NCBI GenBank assembly: GCA_030539275.1
Contig: JAUNSK010000002.1
Coordinates: 62,001-126,000, forward strand
Reading direction: 5' to 3'
Source: Oscillospiraceae bacterium
GTDB taxonomy: Bacteria; Bacillota; Clostridia; Oscillospirales; Ruminococcaceae
DNA length: 64,000 bases
Below are positions 19,101 to 27,009 of the stretch, piece by piece (the stretch's first letter is position 1; each line of letters starts with the position of its first letter). The notes under the pieces are model-generated. The model saw nothing but the letters and a program-made list of their open reading frames with translations. It was not told the DNA's origin and searched no databases. The translations under genes and the position numbers were made by a program.

Positions 19101-19591
19101 AGGTAGCTCACAGCCGCTTTTCGTGCACCCTCATAATCATTATTTATGAGATTTCGTGATACTTCTCCGGCTATGCATGCAGACAGACATATAAGTCCGC
19201 TGCTGTATTTTTTCAGAAGCTCCTTATCAACACGGGGTTTATTGTAAAATCCTTCTGTAAAGCTCTGCGAAACCAGCTTTATAAGATTATGATAACCCTC
19301 TTTATTTTTGCACAGAAGGATCAGGTGGTAAGGTGAGCTGTCAAGCTTATGAACCTTGTCATGCATGGTCCTCTGAGCTACATACACCTCACAGCCGATA
19401 ATCGGCTTTATCCCCTGCTTTTTTGCTTCATTATAAAATTCGACTGCTGCATACATGACACCATGGTCAGTAACTGCAACAGCCTTCTGTCCTAATTCTT
19501 TTGCCATGCTGACAAGCTCTTTTATCCTGCATGCACCGTCGAGCAGACTATACTCACTGTGCAGATGCAGATGAACAAAATTATCAGTCAT
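16139..19591 (-). CDS. dnaE: DNA polymerase III alpha subunit (DnaE type)
   Basis: Replicative polymerase, 1,150 residues from the start chosen. PHP domain at the N terminus (NFVHLHLHSEYSLLDG), polymerase palm with GPGRGSGAGS and PDFDIDFC, then fingers and an OB-fold C-terminal part. An upstream in-frame start at 19642 would overlap whiA; ATG 19591 has GGAGAG 6 bases upstream and gives the normal MTDNFVHLHLH start. It lies between whiA and pfkA, a common Firmicutes order. Confidence 0.96.
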   Translation of the reverse strand: MTDNFVHLHLHSEYSLLDGACRIKELVSMAKELGQKAVAVTDHGVMYAAVEFYNEAKKQGIKPIIGCEVYVAQRTMHDKVHKLDSSPYHLILLCKNKEGYHNLIKLVSQSFTEGFYNKPRVDKELLKKYSSGLICLSACIAGEVSRNLINNDYEGARKAAVSYLDIFGEGNFYLEVQNHGIAEEKRILPNLYRLSEETGIKLAATNDVHYVRREDADMQNVLLCIQTGVTVDDPDAMSFPTNEFYMKSEQQMRELFSAVPEAVNNTAEIADKCCVEFEFGVTKLPAFNIEGCDDNERYFRDLCIEGMCEKYGDDPDSVITDRMNYELDIIIKMGYVNYYLIVWDFIRYAKEHDIPVGPGRGSGAGSICAYCIGITGIDPMKYGLLFERFLNPERVSMPDFDIDFCIEGRQRVIDYVIEKYGSDRVAQIITFGTMAARGSIRDAGRAMGIPYGVCDKAAKLIPNELNITIKKALDRGDDLKKLYDSDTAVHKLIDMAQRIEGMPRNTSTHAAGVVIASAPVSEFVPLKKNDDAVVTQYTMTVLESLGLLKMDFLGLRNLTVIRDCVNMIHRKDPEFDISKVPVDDKAVFRMLAAGKTSGVFQFESAGMRSVIMRLVPENLEDLIAVISLYRPGPMDSIPKYIENRHNPDKVTYKHPMLESILKVTYGCIVYQEQVMEICRKLAGYSYGRADLVRRAMAKKKHDVMQKERQNFIYGLKDDNETSSCKGALANGVSEETANEIFDEMISFASYAFNKSHAAAYAYLSYQTAYLRCHYFKEYMAALMTSVLSNTPKLMEYISECEANSVHLLNPSVNESCLDFTITEDGIRFGLLAIKNLGRAVIESIMREREKNGRFRSLQNFCKRMTGEGISRRSLESLIRAGAFDGLGLNRRQMLENMHIIIAAYQQEKSDYIEGQLDFFGTADEEIHDIKVPFMEEYPMKELLRMEKESTGMYVSGHPLSQYSIVKTLMKISDISVIRENCQSGELKDNSPVCLLSLVTAVKNHFTKKGANMCFASLEDTTGDIDCVVFPGVYELSRSKLVNDEIIYVIGKISIKDDDCSILADNIFSEKEFLEITERKKLCFKTSSSEIRSLMEKLDAVLCDNAAVRVCYYLTDMKKTVSAKGRNTVDLTSETFSKLKKIMPDNYMTFI

Positions 19592-19607
19592 ATTACTCTC
19601 CTGATTA

Positions 19608-20522
19608 TTATTTCTGGTTTTTCTGCCGGAGTTCATCAGCAATCTTTGTAATTCTTTTGAGCCTGTGATTTACCCCTGAACGACCGATAGGCGGATCCAG
19701 AATCTCACCAAGTTCCTTCAGACTCAGTTCAGGATGATTGATTCTTGCTGCTGCGATCTCCTGAAGCGTAACAGGCAGACTGTCAAGTCCGCATGATGAT
19801 GCTATAAGTTCTATATCCATCTTCTGTTTAAGTGCAGCTTCTATTGTTTTATTGCAGTTTGCAAGATCACAGTTTGAAATCCGGTTGACTCTGTTTCTGA
19901 CATCCTTAAGGATCTTGACATTAATAAGCTCCAGTGTTGACTGCTGGGCACCCATAAATGTAAGAATGTCTTCGATGTTTTCACTTTCTTTGAAGTATAG
20001 TATATGCGAATTTTTCCTTATGACCTTTTTTCCCTCAAGTCCTATGGAACCAAGCATTAAAGAAAGATCGCTGTAGAGCTGTCCTGTCGCCACAACAAAT
20101 TCAAGATGATACTCATTGTTAGGATTTGTGACACTTCCGCAGCTTAAAAACACACCTGCCAGAAAATTGGCAAGATTGTTGTTGTCAATATTTTTTATAT
20201 CTATTTCCCGTTTATCAGGATTTATCTTCATCATGGAACTTACCCTTGAGACAAGCTCCTGACCGTTTATCTGAAATGAATACAGTGCAGTTTTATTTTT
20301 TCTCTGCAGCATCTCTTTTTCAATATGTATTGCATCATGAAAGACCTCGCTCATAAGCTGCGGAAACAGCCGTGCGACAACATCACTTTCGGTCTGCAGG
20401 CATATTGTATCCCGTGTATACTGCTTGCAGAATATGATCATACCATAAAGACACGCAAACTTTTTGTCACTGTCAGTAACTGTACATGCAATCTCAGATT
20501 TTACATCATTGGAAAAAGACAA
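19608..20522 (-). CDS. whiA: DNA-binding protein WhiA
   Basis: 304 residues. Homing-endonuclease-like (LAGLIDADG-related) N-terminal part followed by a C-terminal helix-turn-helix (ELSLKELGEILDPPIGRSGVNHRLKRI). In Gram-positive bacteria WhiA affects cell division and chromosome segregation and, in actinobacteria, sporulation. The start is TTG at 20522 behind a strong GAGGAGGGG; the protein then opens MSFSNDVKSE, usual for the family. 25 bases after rapZ. Confidence 0.95.
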   Translation of the reverse strand: MSFSNDVKSEIACTVTDSDKKFACLYGMIIFCKQYTRDTICLQTESDVVARLFPQLMSEVFHDAIHIEKEMLQRKNKTALYSFQINGQELVSRVSSMMKINPDKREIDIKNIDNNNLANFLAGVFLSCGSVTNPNNEYHLEFVVATGQLYSDLSLMLGSIGLEGKKVIRKNSHILYFKESENIEDILTFMGAQQSTLELINVKILKDVRNRVNRISNCDLANCNKTIEAALKQKMDIELIASSCGLDSLPVTLQEIAAARINHPELSLKELGEILDPPIGRSGVNHRLKRITKIADELRQKNQK

Positions 20523-20547
20523 ATTTGCCCCTCCTCTTTGTTGTTCT

Positions 20548-21411
20548 TTAGTGTCTGTCTTTATTTATGTCTCTGTGAGTTTTGTGAACACGGTAGCCAT
20601 GTCTTACAAGATACTCTGCCATAAGCTCTGCAAAAGTAACCGATCTGTGCTTTCCGCCCGTACAGCCGAATCCTATGACCAGCTGGCTTTTTCCCTCATG
20701 AATATACTGAGGGATCAGAAATGAGATAAGATCCTCAAGTTTCGACATAAGGATCCTTGACTGTGAAAAACTCATGACATAGTCTCTTACCTTTGCATCA
20801 CGGCCTGTGAGACCGCGCAGCTCCGGAATATAAAAAGGATTCGGAAGACATCTGACATCAAATATAAGGTCTGCCTCTGCTGTTGAACCGTATTTGAAGC
20901 CAAAGGAAGTAACCTTGACTGACATTGAATCTGTAGCCTTGTCAAGAAACAGGTTTGATATCTCCTCCTTAAGCTGTGCACTCTTAAGATATGATGTATC
21001 TATGTAGAAATCAGCGATTTCCCTGAGTGGATTGAGCTTTTCCCTTTCATATGCAATTGCATTTGACAAAGATCCGTCAAATTCAGAATCAAGAGGATGT
21101 TTTCTTCTGGTCTCCTTGTAGCGCTTAATAAGAACATCATCATTTGACTCAAGATACAGCATCTTGAAATCAAAGTGTTCCTTTCTCATTTTTTCACATG
21201 CGGTCATTATTTCTTCTGTAAACATCTCACCTGAACGGATATCAACAGCTATAGCTATTCTTTCCATAGAACCGTCACGGCACAGATCTATAAACTTAGA
21301 AATAAGCTGAGGAGGCATATTGTCGATACAATAAAAACCGATATCCTCAAGTATGTTCATTGCACATGATTTTCCCGAACCTGAAAGCCCGGTTACTATA
21401 ATAAACTGCAT
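20548..21411 (-). CDS. rapZ: RapZ-family nucleotide-binding protein (YvcJ type)
   Basis: 287 residues. Walker A GLSGSGKSCA at the N terminus; C-terminal domain with GFKYGSTAEADLIFDVRCLPNP and IGFGCTGGKHRSV, the signatures of RapZ/YvcJ. In enterobacteria it is an RNase E adaptor controlling glucosamine 6-phosphate synthase; in Firmicutes the role is less clear. Kept in the conserved block murB-rapZ-whiA. Confidence 0.94.
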   Translation of the reverse strand: MQFIIVTGLSGSGKSCAMNILEDIGFYCIDNMPPQLISKFIDLCRDGSMERIAIAVDIRSGEMFTEEIMTACEKMRKEHFDFKMLYLESNDDVLIKRYKETRRKHPLDSEFDGSLSNAIAYEREKLNPLREIADFYIDTSYLKSAQLKEEISNLFLDKATDSMSVKVTSFGFKYGSTAEADLIFDVRCLPNPFYIPELRGLTGRDAKVRDYVMSFSQSRILMSKLEDLISFLIPQYIHEGKSQLVIGFGCTGGKHRSVTFAELMAEYLVRHGYRVHKTHRDINKDRH

Positions 21412-21473
21412 TACATTTCACTCCAACTAAGTTTCATCAAATAATAAAACAATAAATAGATGTCCATTTTCTT

Positions 21474-22382
21474 TTACTTTAATATTTCAGGTTCAAGTTC
21501 CAGTTGAAATCCTGTATCCTTTTTAACCTTTTCTTTTACTATCTCAACGAGTTTCAGAATATCTTCTGATGTTGCATTTCCCTTATTGATTACAAATCCG
21601 CTGTGTTTTTCACTTACCTGTGCATCGCCGACACTGAATCCCTTAAGCCCGCACTGTTCGATCAGTGCAGCTGCATACGCACCTTCCGGTCTTTTAAACG
21701 TACTTCCTGCACTCGGATAATTGATCGGCTGTTTTTCCCGTCTTCTTGTGATCAGTTCATTCATCCGTTTTTCTATCGCGTCTTTAATGCCATACTGAAG
21801 CTTTATGCGAACTTTTATAATTATGTCTCCTGACTGCATAAAGATACTGTGTCTGTATGACAGCTCCATATCACCGGCATTTATTGTTGCGATATTTCCC
21901 TTCGCATCAATATAATCAGCCGATACCACTACATCTGACATTTCGCCGCCGTACGCTCCTGCATTCATATATACCGCTCCGCCTACTGATCCCGGAATGC
22001 CATAAGCAAATTCAAGACCGGTAAGTCCTTCCCTGAGACTCTCTGTACACAGCCTGCTGAGAAGCAGTCCTGCCTGTGCCTCAACAATACCATCCTCAAG
22101 AAAACGTATATCAGCAAATTCACTGCCGATTATAAGAACTACTCCGTCAAATCCTCCGTCATCAGCTATAATATTGCTTCCGTTTCCTATAACGGTATAC
22201 CTGATATCATTTGATCTGCAGAATCCGATCACGTCAACTGCACACTGTTCACTGTTGATAAATACAGCAGCAGTACATTTTCCGCCTACTCTGAAAGTTG
22301 TATGCTCCCTGAGCGGCTCATCCGGTACCATTCTGCATCCATGAATACTACAGACAGACTTTAATCCATCAATGTATGACAT
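21474..22382 (-). CDS. murB: UDP-N-acetylenolpyruvoylglucosamine reductase
   Basis: FAD enzyme that makes UDP-N-acetylmuramate for peptidoglycan. 302 residues, the Gram-positive type IIa length. FAD-binding VIGNGSNIIADD and GLEFAYGIPGSVGGAVYMNAG, and the proton-donor serine in PSAGSTFKRPEG, are clear. In a row with the PHP gene upstream (24 bases) and rapZ downstream. Confidence 0.96.
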   Translation of the reverse strand: MSYIDGLKSVCSIHGCRMVPDEPLREHTTFRVGGKCTAAVFINSEQCAVDVIGFCRSNDIRYTVIGNGSNIIADDGGFDGVVLIIGSEFADIRFLEDGIVEAQAGLLLSRLCTESLREGLTGLEFAYGIPGSVGGAVYMNAGAYGGEMSDVVVSADYIDAKGNIATINAGDMELSYRHSIFMQSGDIIIKVRIKLQYGIKDAIEKRMNELITRRREKQPINYPSAGSTFKRPEGAYAAALIEQCGLKGFSVGDAQVSEKHSGFVINKGNATSEDILKLVEIVKEKVKKDTGFQLELEPEILK

Positions 22383-22406
22383 ATTCCCACCTCAAAAATA
22401 TTAGAA

Positions 22407-23129
22407 TTAAATAAAATCAGCATGTTTTGTTCTGATATGCTCAAATATTCTATCTGCGCAGCTGTTTGCAACAAGTTCCTTCGGAAAGCCTGTTTCTTCT
22501 ATCAGCTTTTCTGCACACGGCACACGTCCGACAAGATCACAGTAATGGCCGTCTGTATTTACTACAACCGGTACAGACAGCTTTTTGCAGATCCTGAGCA
22601 TCTCGGCATTCAGCTCCATACTGCCTTTTTTGTGAAGCAGAGCCGATTCATTAATTTCTACATATTTTTCATATTCCTTAAAGACTTTAAATGCTTTTTC
22701 CATGTCAAACGGATAATGCGGATCACCTGCATGACCTATAACGTCAACACATGGATTATTTTTTGCAAGTCTTATATAAGAATCAGTACAGTCTCTTTTT
22801 TCTGTATTGTCAACGACTACTGAATGATATGATGCAACTACCCAGTCAACAAACTCAAGGTCAAAGTCACTCATATCTATATTTCCTTCAAAATCCGTAA
22901 TATTAGCTTCCACGCCTCTGATTACTCTTACACCACATATATAATCCGGAATTACTTTCAGATTTCTGAAATGCCATACGTGCGGCGCATCCCAGATACT
23001 CGGGGCATGATCAGTCATTGCAAATCCCTTAAGTCCGGATTCTGCAGCTGATTGAGCGATCTCCTTAACCGTAGAATATGCATGTGTAGATGCAACAGTA
23101 TGAAAATGCGTGTCCAGTTCAATAAACAT
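22407..23129 (-). CDS. PHP-domain phosphatase/phosphoesterase (YcdX-like)
   Basis: 240 residues, a complete stand-alone PHP domain. Metal-binding motifs: ELDTHFHTVAS at the N terminus, FAMTDHAP, GVEANI, VIGHAGDPHYP and VNTDGHYCD. Family members such as YcdX act as phosphatases; the substrate here is unknown. It is in the hprK-murB row and may be co-transcribed with both. Confidence 0.88.
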   Translation of the reverse strand: MFIELDTHFHTVASTHAYSTVKEIAQSAAESGLKGFAMTDHAPSIWDAPHVWHFRNLKVIPDYICGVRVIRGVEANITDFEGNIDMSDFDLEFVDWVVASYHSVVVDNTEKRDCTDSYIRLAKNNPCVDVIGHAGDPHYPFDMEKAFKVFKEYEKYVEINESALLHKKGSMELNAEMLRICKKLSVPVVVNTDGHYCDLVGRVPCAEKLIEETGFPKELVANSCADRIFEHIRTKHADFI

Positions 23130-23209
23130 ATAAAAATCCTTTCGCTAAAAACAAATGCTTAAAACAGAAGATTATCTGCCCGTAATTAAATTGCGGACAG
23201 ATAAAAATA

Positions 23210-24163
23210 TTATAAATCTCTTATCGTTTCTTTTTTGTCCATCTCAAGTCCAAGCTTGCCAAGAAGTTCATGTGCTGCGTTATAGCCCATTTTCTTCTGT
23301 CTGTTATTCATAGCAGCAACCTCAAGAATAACAGCAAGATTTCTGCCCGGCTTTACAGGAATGGTAAGTGCAGGTACATTTACACCGAGTATGGATACGA
23401 ACTCACTGTCAACACCCATTCTGTCATACAGCTTTTCCGGATTCCATATTTCAAGCTCAATGACCATATCGATCTTCTCAGTAACCTTGACCGCTCCTAC
23501 ACCGAAAAGTCTGCGGGCATTTATTATACCTATGCCGCGAAGTTCAAGAAAATGTCTGATATTATCAGGGGAGGTACCTACAAGACTTATATTTGATACT
23601 TTTCGTATCTCAACAGCATCATCAGCAACAAGCCTGTGTCCACGCTTTACAAGTTCTATTGCAGTTTCACTCTTTCCGACTCCGCTTTCACCGAGTATAA
23701 GAACGCCTTCACCGTAAATTTCGATGAGAACGCCGTGACGTGTGATCCTCGGAGCAAGCTTCAGATTGAGGAAAGCAATGAGTGCAGCTACAAAGTTTGA
23801 AGTGGAGTCCTTTGATCTGAGTACCGGAATTCCGTGCTTCTCAGCCAGAACAGTTACTTCTTCAAAGCATTCAAGCTCTCTTGTGATAATAAGTGCAGGA
23901 ATTTTGTGTGAAAACAGCTTGTCAAAAATTTTTTCCCTCTCACTGGGTTCAATTGATGAAAGATATGCAAATTCCATTTTTCCGAGAACCTGTATTCTCT
24001 CAGGATTAAAGTACTCATAAAAATACATAAGCTGAAGACCGGGTCTGTTTATCTCATTTTCAGATATCATTATTTCGTTAGCATCTTTAGGAAGATATAA
24101 GACCTCAAGCTTAAACTCGTCAATTATCTTTTGAAGTGAAACCGTAAATTTGTTTGAAGACAT
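23210..24163 (-). CDS. hprK: HPr kinase/phosphorylase
   Basis: Phosphorylates and dephosphorylates the regulatory serine of HPr for catabolite control. 317 residues. Walker A GESGVGKSE (about 158-166), the preceding His of the RHGV motif, and the C-terminal signature with IPVKPGRNLAVILEVAAMNN are present. GTG 24169 overlaps the ribosome site; ATG 24163 has GGGGAG 7-8 bases upstream and is preferred. An HPr-like protein with the target serine but no catalytic histidine is encoded at 42654-42881. Confidence 0.95.
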   Translation of the reverse strand: MSSNKFTVSLQKIIDEFKLEVLYLPKDANEIMISENEINRPGLQLMYFYEYFNPERIQVLGKMEFAYLSSIEPSEREKIFDKLFSHKIPALIITRELECFEEVTVLAEKHGIPVLRSKDSTSNFVAALIAFLNLKLAPRITRHGVLIEIYGEGVLILGESGVGKSETAIELVKRGHRLVADDAVEIRKVSNISLVGTSPDNIRHFLELRGIGIINARRLFGVGAVKVTEKIDMVIELEIWNPEKLYDRMGVDSEFVSILGVNVPALTIPVKPGRNLAVILEVAAMNNRQKKMGYNAAHELLGKLGLEMDKKETIRDL

Positions 24164-24230
24164 GCGCACACTCCCCTTTTTTATAGTCCTTATTTTATTA
24201 AATAAGCAGTTTTCTTAATGTGTCATTTAT

Positions 24231-24259
24231 ATTATACAGTAATAGTCTAATTATTTCAA
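24231..24259 (-). promoter_or_regulatory. hprK promoter
   Basis: Minus strand: -35 TTGAAA (24254-24259), 17-base spacer, -10 TATAAT (24231-24236). The stretch 24260-24380 upstream is AT-rich and shows no other signal. Confidence 0.75.
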
Positions 24260-24380
24260 TAGAAAGTCTTATTTTGATATTTAAATAATGAAAATGAGAT
24301 ACCATAAGGAAGCTTTATATATAAAAAATAACAGAATCTGATTAATTTATGAAAATACTTTTCTTTTATTAAAATATCAT

Positions 24381-24413
24381 AAAAAATCCCGGCTCAGTCA
24401 GTACTGAGTCAGG
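24381..24413 (-). terminator. Possible second terminator after the tRNA genes
   Basis: Minus strand: arms CTCAG and CTGAG around a 6-base loop, with imperfect extension to CC...GG, then six Ts. Weaker than the hairpin just upstream. Confidence 0.4.
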
Positions 24414-24431
24414 AAGCACAAAACTATAAGA

Positions 24432-24464
24432 CAAAAAAATACGTACCCTGAATTCAGGATACGT
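24432..24464 (-). terminator. Terminator of the tRNA transcript
   Basis: Minus strand: arms ACGTATCCTG and CAGGGTACGT around AATT (24441-24464), followed by ATTTTTTT. It lies 15 bases after the 3' end of tRNA-Arg. Confidence 0.78.
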
Positions 24465-24478
24465 ACCTTGTGTAATAA

Positions 24479-24552
24479 TGTGCCTGGGGGGACTCGAACC
24501 CACGACCTACTGGTTCGTAGCCAGTCACTCTATCCAGCTGAGCTACAAGCAC
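24479..24552 (-). tRNA. tRNA-Arg (anticodon ACG)
   Basis: Minus strand, 74 bases. Acceptor arms GTGCTTG and CAGGCAC (one G-T), D arm with GCTCAGCTGGATAGAG, anticodon loop CTACGAA (ACG) on a 5-base stem, and T arm GTGGGTTCGAGTCCC. The CCA end is not encoded. ACG is normally edited to ICG by TadA. Confidence 0.96.
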
Positions 24553-24574
24553 ATATGCTTAATTAATAAGCAAA

Positions 24575-24647
24575 TGAGATATTGGGGATTCGAACCCCAG
24601 ACCCTTTGATTAAAAGTCAAATGCTCTGCCAACTGAGCTAATATCTC
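24575..24647 (-). tRNA. tRNA-Lys (anticodon TTT)
   Basis: Minus strand, 73 bases. Acceptor arms GAGATAT and ATATCTC, D arm GCTCAGTTGGCAGAGC, anticodon loop CTTTTAA (TTT), and T arm with GGTTCGAATCC. CCA is not encoded. It comes first in the transcript, 22 bases before tRNA-Arg. Confidence 0.97.
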
Positions 24648-24679
24648 ATGTCATCTTTATGTCTCAGACAACGTTATTA

Positions 24680-24708
24680 ATTATATCAGACATTAACCCC
24701 TTTGTCAA
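24680..24708 (-). promoter_or_regulatory. Promoter of the tRNA-Lys/tRNA-Arg unit
   Basis: Minus strand: consensus -35 TTGACA (24703-24708), 17-base spacer, consensus -10 TATAAT (24680-24685). Transcription would start about 26 bases before tRNA-Lys. Confidence 0.88.
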
Positions 24709-24727
24709 CACTTTTTTTAAATTTTTT

Positions 24728-25243
24728 TTATATTCCGAAAAAATATTTAGTTATAAGAAAACTGCCTGTTATTGCCACCAGATCTCCGAAAAGAGCGCAT
24801 ACCAGTGTATGCTTTGAATTTTTGACTTTTGTTACCCCGTAATAAACTGCTATAGTATAGAATGTAGTCTCTGTCGATCCTACCATAATGCTTGCAACAC
24901 GTCCCGCAAAGCTGTCCGGAGAATTCTGTGTCAGTATGCTTTCAAATACTGCTGTAGCCCCGCTTCCTGATATAGGCCGTATCAGCGCAAGCGGCAGACA
25001 CTCCTCCGGGAATCCTGTAAATTCAAGAAGAGGAGACGCAAGCTGTGAAAGAAGTTCTATCACTCCTGATGATCTGAGCATTCCTACACTCAGTACAAGA
25101 GCCACAAGAGTAGGAAGAATCTCAAATGAAGTTTTCAGATTTTCAGATGCCCCTTCAAGAAACTCGCCGAAGACATCAACCTTTTTTACAACAGCAGTCA
25201 CAAATATTATCAGCAAAAGAAAAGGAACTATATATGAAGTCAT
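24728..25243 (-). CDS. spmB: Spore maturation protein B
   Basis: 171-residue membrane protein of the nucleoside-recognition/Gate-domain family. Visible: several hydrophobic segments, LPTLVALVLSVGMLRSSG and the conserved RPISGSGATAVFESIL, then MVGSTETTFYTIAVYYG. In Bacillus SpmA and SpmB are needed for spore core dehydration. It overlaps spmA by 4 bases. Homologues also occur in some bacteria not known to sporulate, but a spoIIA operon lies nearby. Confidence 0.93.
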   Translation of the reverse strand: MTSYIVPFLLLIIFVTAVVKKVDVFGEFLEGASENLKTSFEILPTLVALVLSVGMLRSSGVIELLSQLASPLLEFTGFPEECLPLALIRPISGSGATAVFESILTQNSPDSFAGRVASIMVGSTETTFYTIAVYYGVTKVKNSKHTLVCALFGDLVAITGSFLITKYFFGI

Positions 25244-25845
25244 TTTTTTTCATTCCTCCTGCTTTTTCTGAATCTGAACTTATTGACAACAACAGTAAGA
25301 GTCATGGCAAGAACGAGAGTTATCAATGAGTTGAGCAGCGTAAACGGAAGTATATCCATCGGACTTACAGCATTATGCTTAGCACGCAGTGATGCTGCTG
25401 TAGCCGGGATAATTGTAATCGATGCAGTATTTAGTACTGTAAATGCAATCATATTCGATGATGCAGTATCATCTGTTTTTTCTTCTTTTTCAAGCTCCTT
25501 CATTGCCTCAAGTCCGAAAGGAGTAGCCGCATTTCCAAGTCCTAAAAGATTAGCTACTATATTCATTGTCATTGCCTTGAATGCTTTGCCTTTATAGTTT
25601 AAGTCCTTAAAAATAAGTTTTGCAGCAGGTTTGAAAAGCATTGACAGATAGTATGTAATCCCCGCCTTGTCAGCGACCCTCATTATACCTCCCCAGACGC
25701 ACATGCCGCCAAGAAGATAGAAAGAGAGTTCAACAGCATTAACTCCCTCATTGAGCAGCGAATTCGTAAGTTCCTCTGTTTTGCCAAGCAGTACAGCACA
25801 TACAGATGAGATAATAACAAACGCTGAAAATATCCACTTCATCAT
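25240..25845 (-). CDS. spmA: Spore maturation protein A
   Basis: 201-residue membrane protein, paralogous in fold to SpmB. N-terminal membrane segment, FYLLGGMCVWGGIMRVADKAG, and the conserved NLLGLGNAATPFGLEAM with FTVLNTASITIIPATA. The ATG at 25845 follows GAGGTGG at a short distance. Coupled to spmB by an ATGA overlap. Confidence 0.94.
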   Translation of the reverse strand: MMKWIFSAFVIISSVCAVLLGKTEELTNSLLNEGVNAVELSFYLLGGMCVWGGIMRVADKAGITYYLSMLFKPAAKLIFKDLNYKGKAFKAMTMNIVANLLGLGNAATPFGLEAMKELEKEEKTDDTASSNMIAFTVLNTASITIIPATAASLRAKHNAVSPMDILPFTLLNSLITLVLAMTLTVVVNKFRFRKSRRNEKK

Positions 25846-25936
25846 AATTTTTTATCCACCTCGTATTTATTTTTTTATCACTTTCGTTTGCAGACGCTTA
25901 TAAAAAAATATATGTACAAGGTATTTAAAAAAGACT

Positions 25937-25977
25937 GAAAAAACTCACTTACAGCATAACGTTACTGTAAGTGAGTT
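25937..25977 (-). terminator. Terminator after nfo
   Basis: Minus strand: perfect 13-base arms AACTCACTTACAG and CTGTAAGTGAGTT around a 10-base loop (25942-25977), with TTTTTT overlapping and following the 3' arm. Immediately after the nfo stop. Confidence 0.88.
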
Positions 25978-25981
25978 GATA

Positions 25982-26815
25982 TTAATCTATATATTTTTCA
26001 CGCAGAAGACTTATCTCCTGTGCATATCCGTCAAGTTCATTAGGTGTTTCAAGGAAAAACGGAAGGTCTCTGAGTGAAGGATGATTGATGATCCTTGTTA
26101 TCGCATCTATTCCGACATGACCTTTGCCTATCTTTTCATGTCTGTCCTTGTGGCTGCCGGAAGGATTCATGCTGTCATTGAGATGAATGGCTTTAAGTCT
26201 GTCAAGACCGATAATGCTGTCAAACTGTTCGAGCACTCCGTCAAGATCATTTACTATATCGTACCCTGCATCGTTGACATGGCATGTATCAAGACATACA
26301 CCAAGCTTATCTTTAAGCTCCACGCTGTCAATGATCATTCTGAGTTCCTCAAACTTACTGCCGACTTCTGAACCTTTTCCGGCCATTGTCTCAAGAAGTA
26401 CTATAACATCATACTCAGGCTTTATAGCATCATTAAGCGCCGCTGCAATAAACTCTATTCCCTTCTCTGTTCCCTGTCCTACATGACTTCCGGGGTGAAA
26501 GTTATAAAGTCTGCATGGAAGATCATGCATACGTGCCAGGTCTTCCCTGAGTGCATTCAGGGCAAACTCTCTTATTTTTTCATCCTTTGAGCAAAGATTC
26601 ATCGTATAGGACGCATGAGCAAGAATTGGTGCAAATGAATTGTCTTCCATGAGTTTTTTAAGTGCATTTACATCTTCAGGGACAATATCCTTAGCTTTGC
26701 CGCCTCTCGGATTACGTGAAAAAAACTGAAAGGTATTTGCTCCGATAGCCAGAGCCTGCCTGCCCATGGCTTCATATCCGTCTGATACTGATAAATGACA
26801 TCCGATATTCAGCAT
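25982..26815 (-). CDS. nfo: Endonuclease IV
   Basis: AP endonuclease of base-excision repair, three-zinc TIM barrel. 277 residues. Motifs: [55 protein letters not shown] and IHLNDS, with the final HVGIDAI and FLETP. Last in a row deaD, small membrane protein, nfo, ended by a strong hairpin. Confidence 0.97.
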   Translation of the reverse strand: MLNIGCHLSVSDGYEAMGRQALAIGANTFQFFSRNPRGGKAKDIVPEDVNALKKLMEDNSFAPILAHASYTMNLCSKDEKIREFALNALREDLARMHDLPCRLYNFHPGSHVGQGTEKGIEFIAAALNDAIKPEYDVIVLLETMAGKGSEVGSKFEELRMIIDSVELKDKLGVCLDTCHVNDAGYDIVNDLDGVLEQFDSIIGLDRLKAIHLNDSMNPSGSHKDRHEKIGKGHVGIDAITRIINHPSLRDLPFFLETPNELDGYAQEISLLREKYID

Positions 26816-26865
26816 AAAAATCTCTCCATCAATAGCTTTATATTATCTGCGATCTGTCACATAAG

Positions 26866-26988
26866 TGTTAAGAATGGGTATAATACAACACCAGCAAGCA
26901 TAAGTCCTGCAATAACCAGTATAAATATACGTAAAACAAGTCCTCTTTTTGGAGTTTTGCCGTCACTGCTGTTTTGTCTTCCTGCCAC
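26866..26988 (-). CDS. Small one-helix membrane protein (40 aa)
   Basis: A 40-codon frame beginning GTG with AGGATG 8 bases upstream, read as VAGRQNSSDGKTPKRG followed by a hydrophobic helix (LRIFILVIAGLMLAGVVLY) and THS. A basic N terminus before one membrane segment is a usual small-protein layout. It lies 21 bases after the helicase stop and 50 before nfo. I do not recognise a family; the support is the ribosome site, the hydrophobic helix and the gap otherwise left empty. Confidence 0.5.
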
Positions 26989-27009
26989 TTTTCATCATCC
27001 TTTCATTGT

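Noticed and set aside
19592-19642. Longer N terminus for dnaE
   Set aside because: It overlaps whiA, adds 17 residues not typical of the family and lacks a ribosome site.
24479-24647. tRNA genes as a possible integration site of a mobile element
   Set aside because: No integrase, no repeated tRNA 3' end and ordinary housekeeping genes on both sides.
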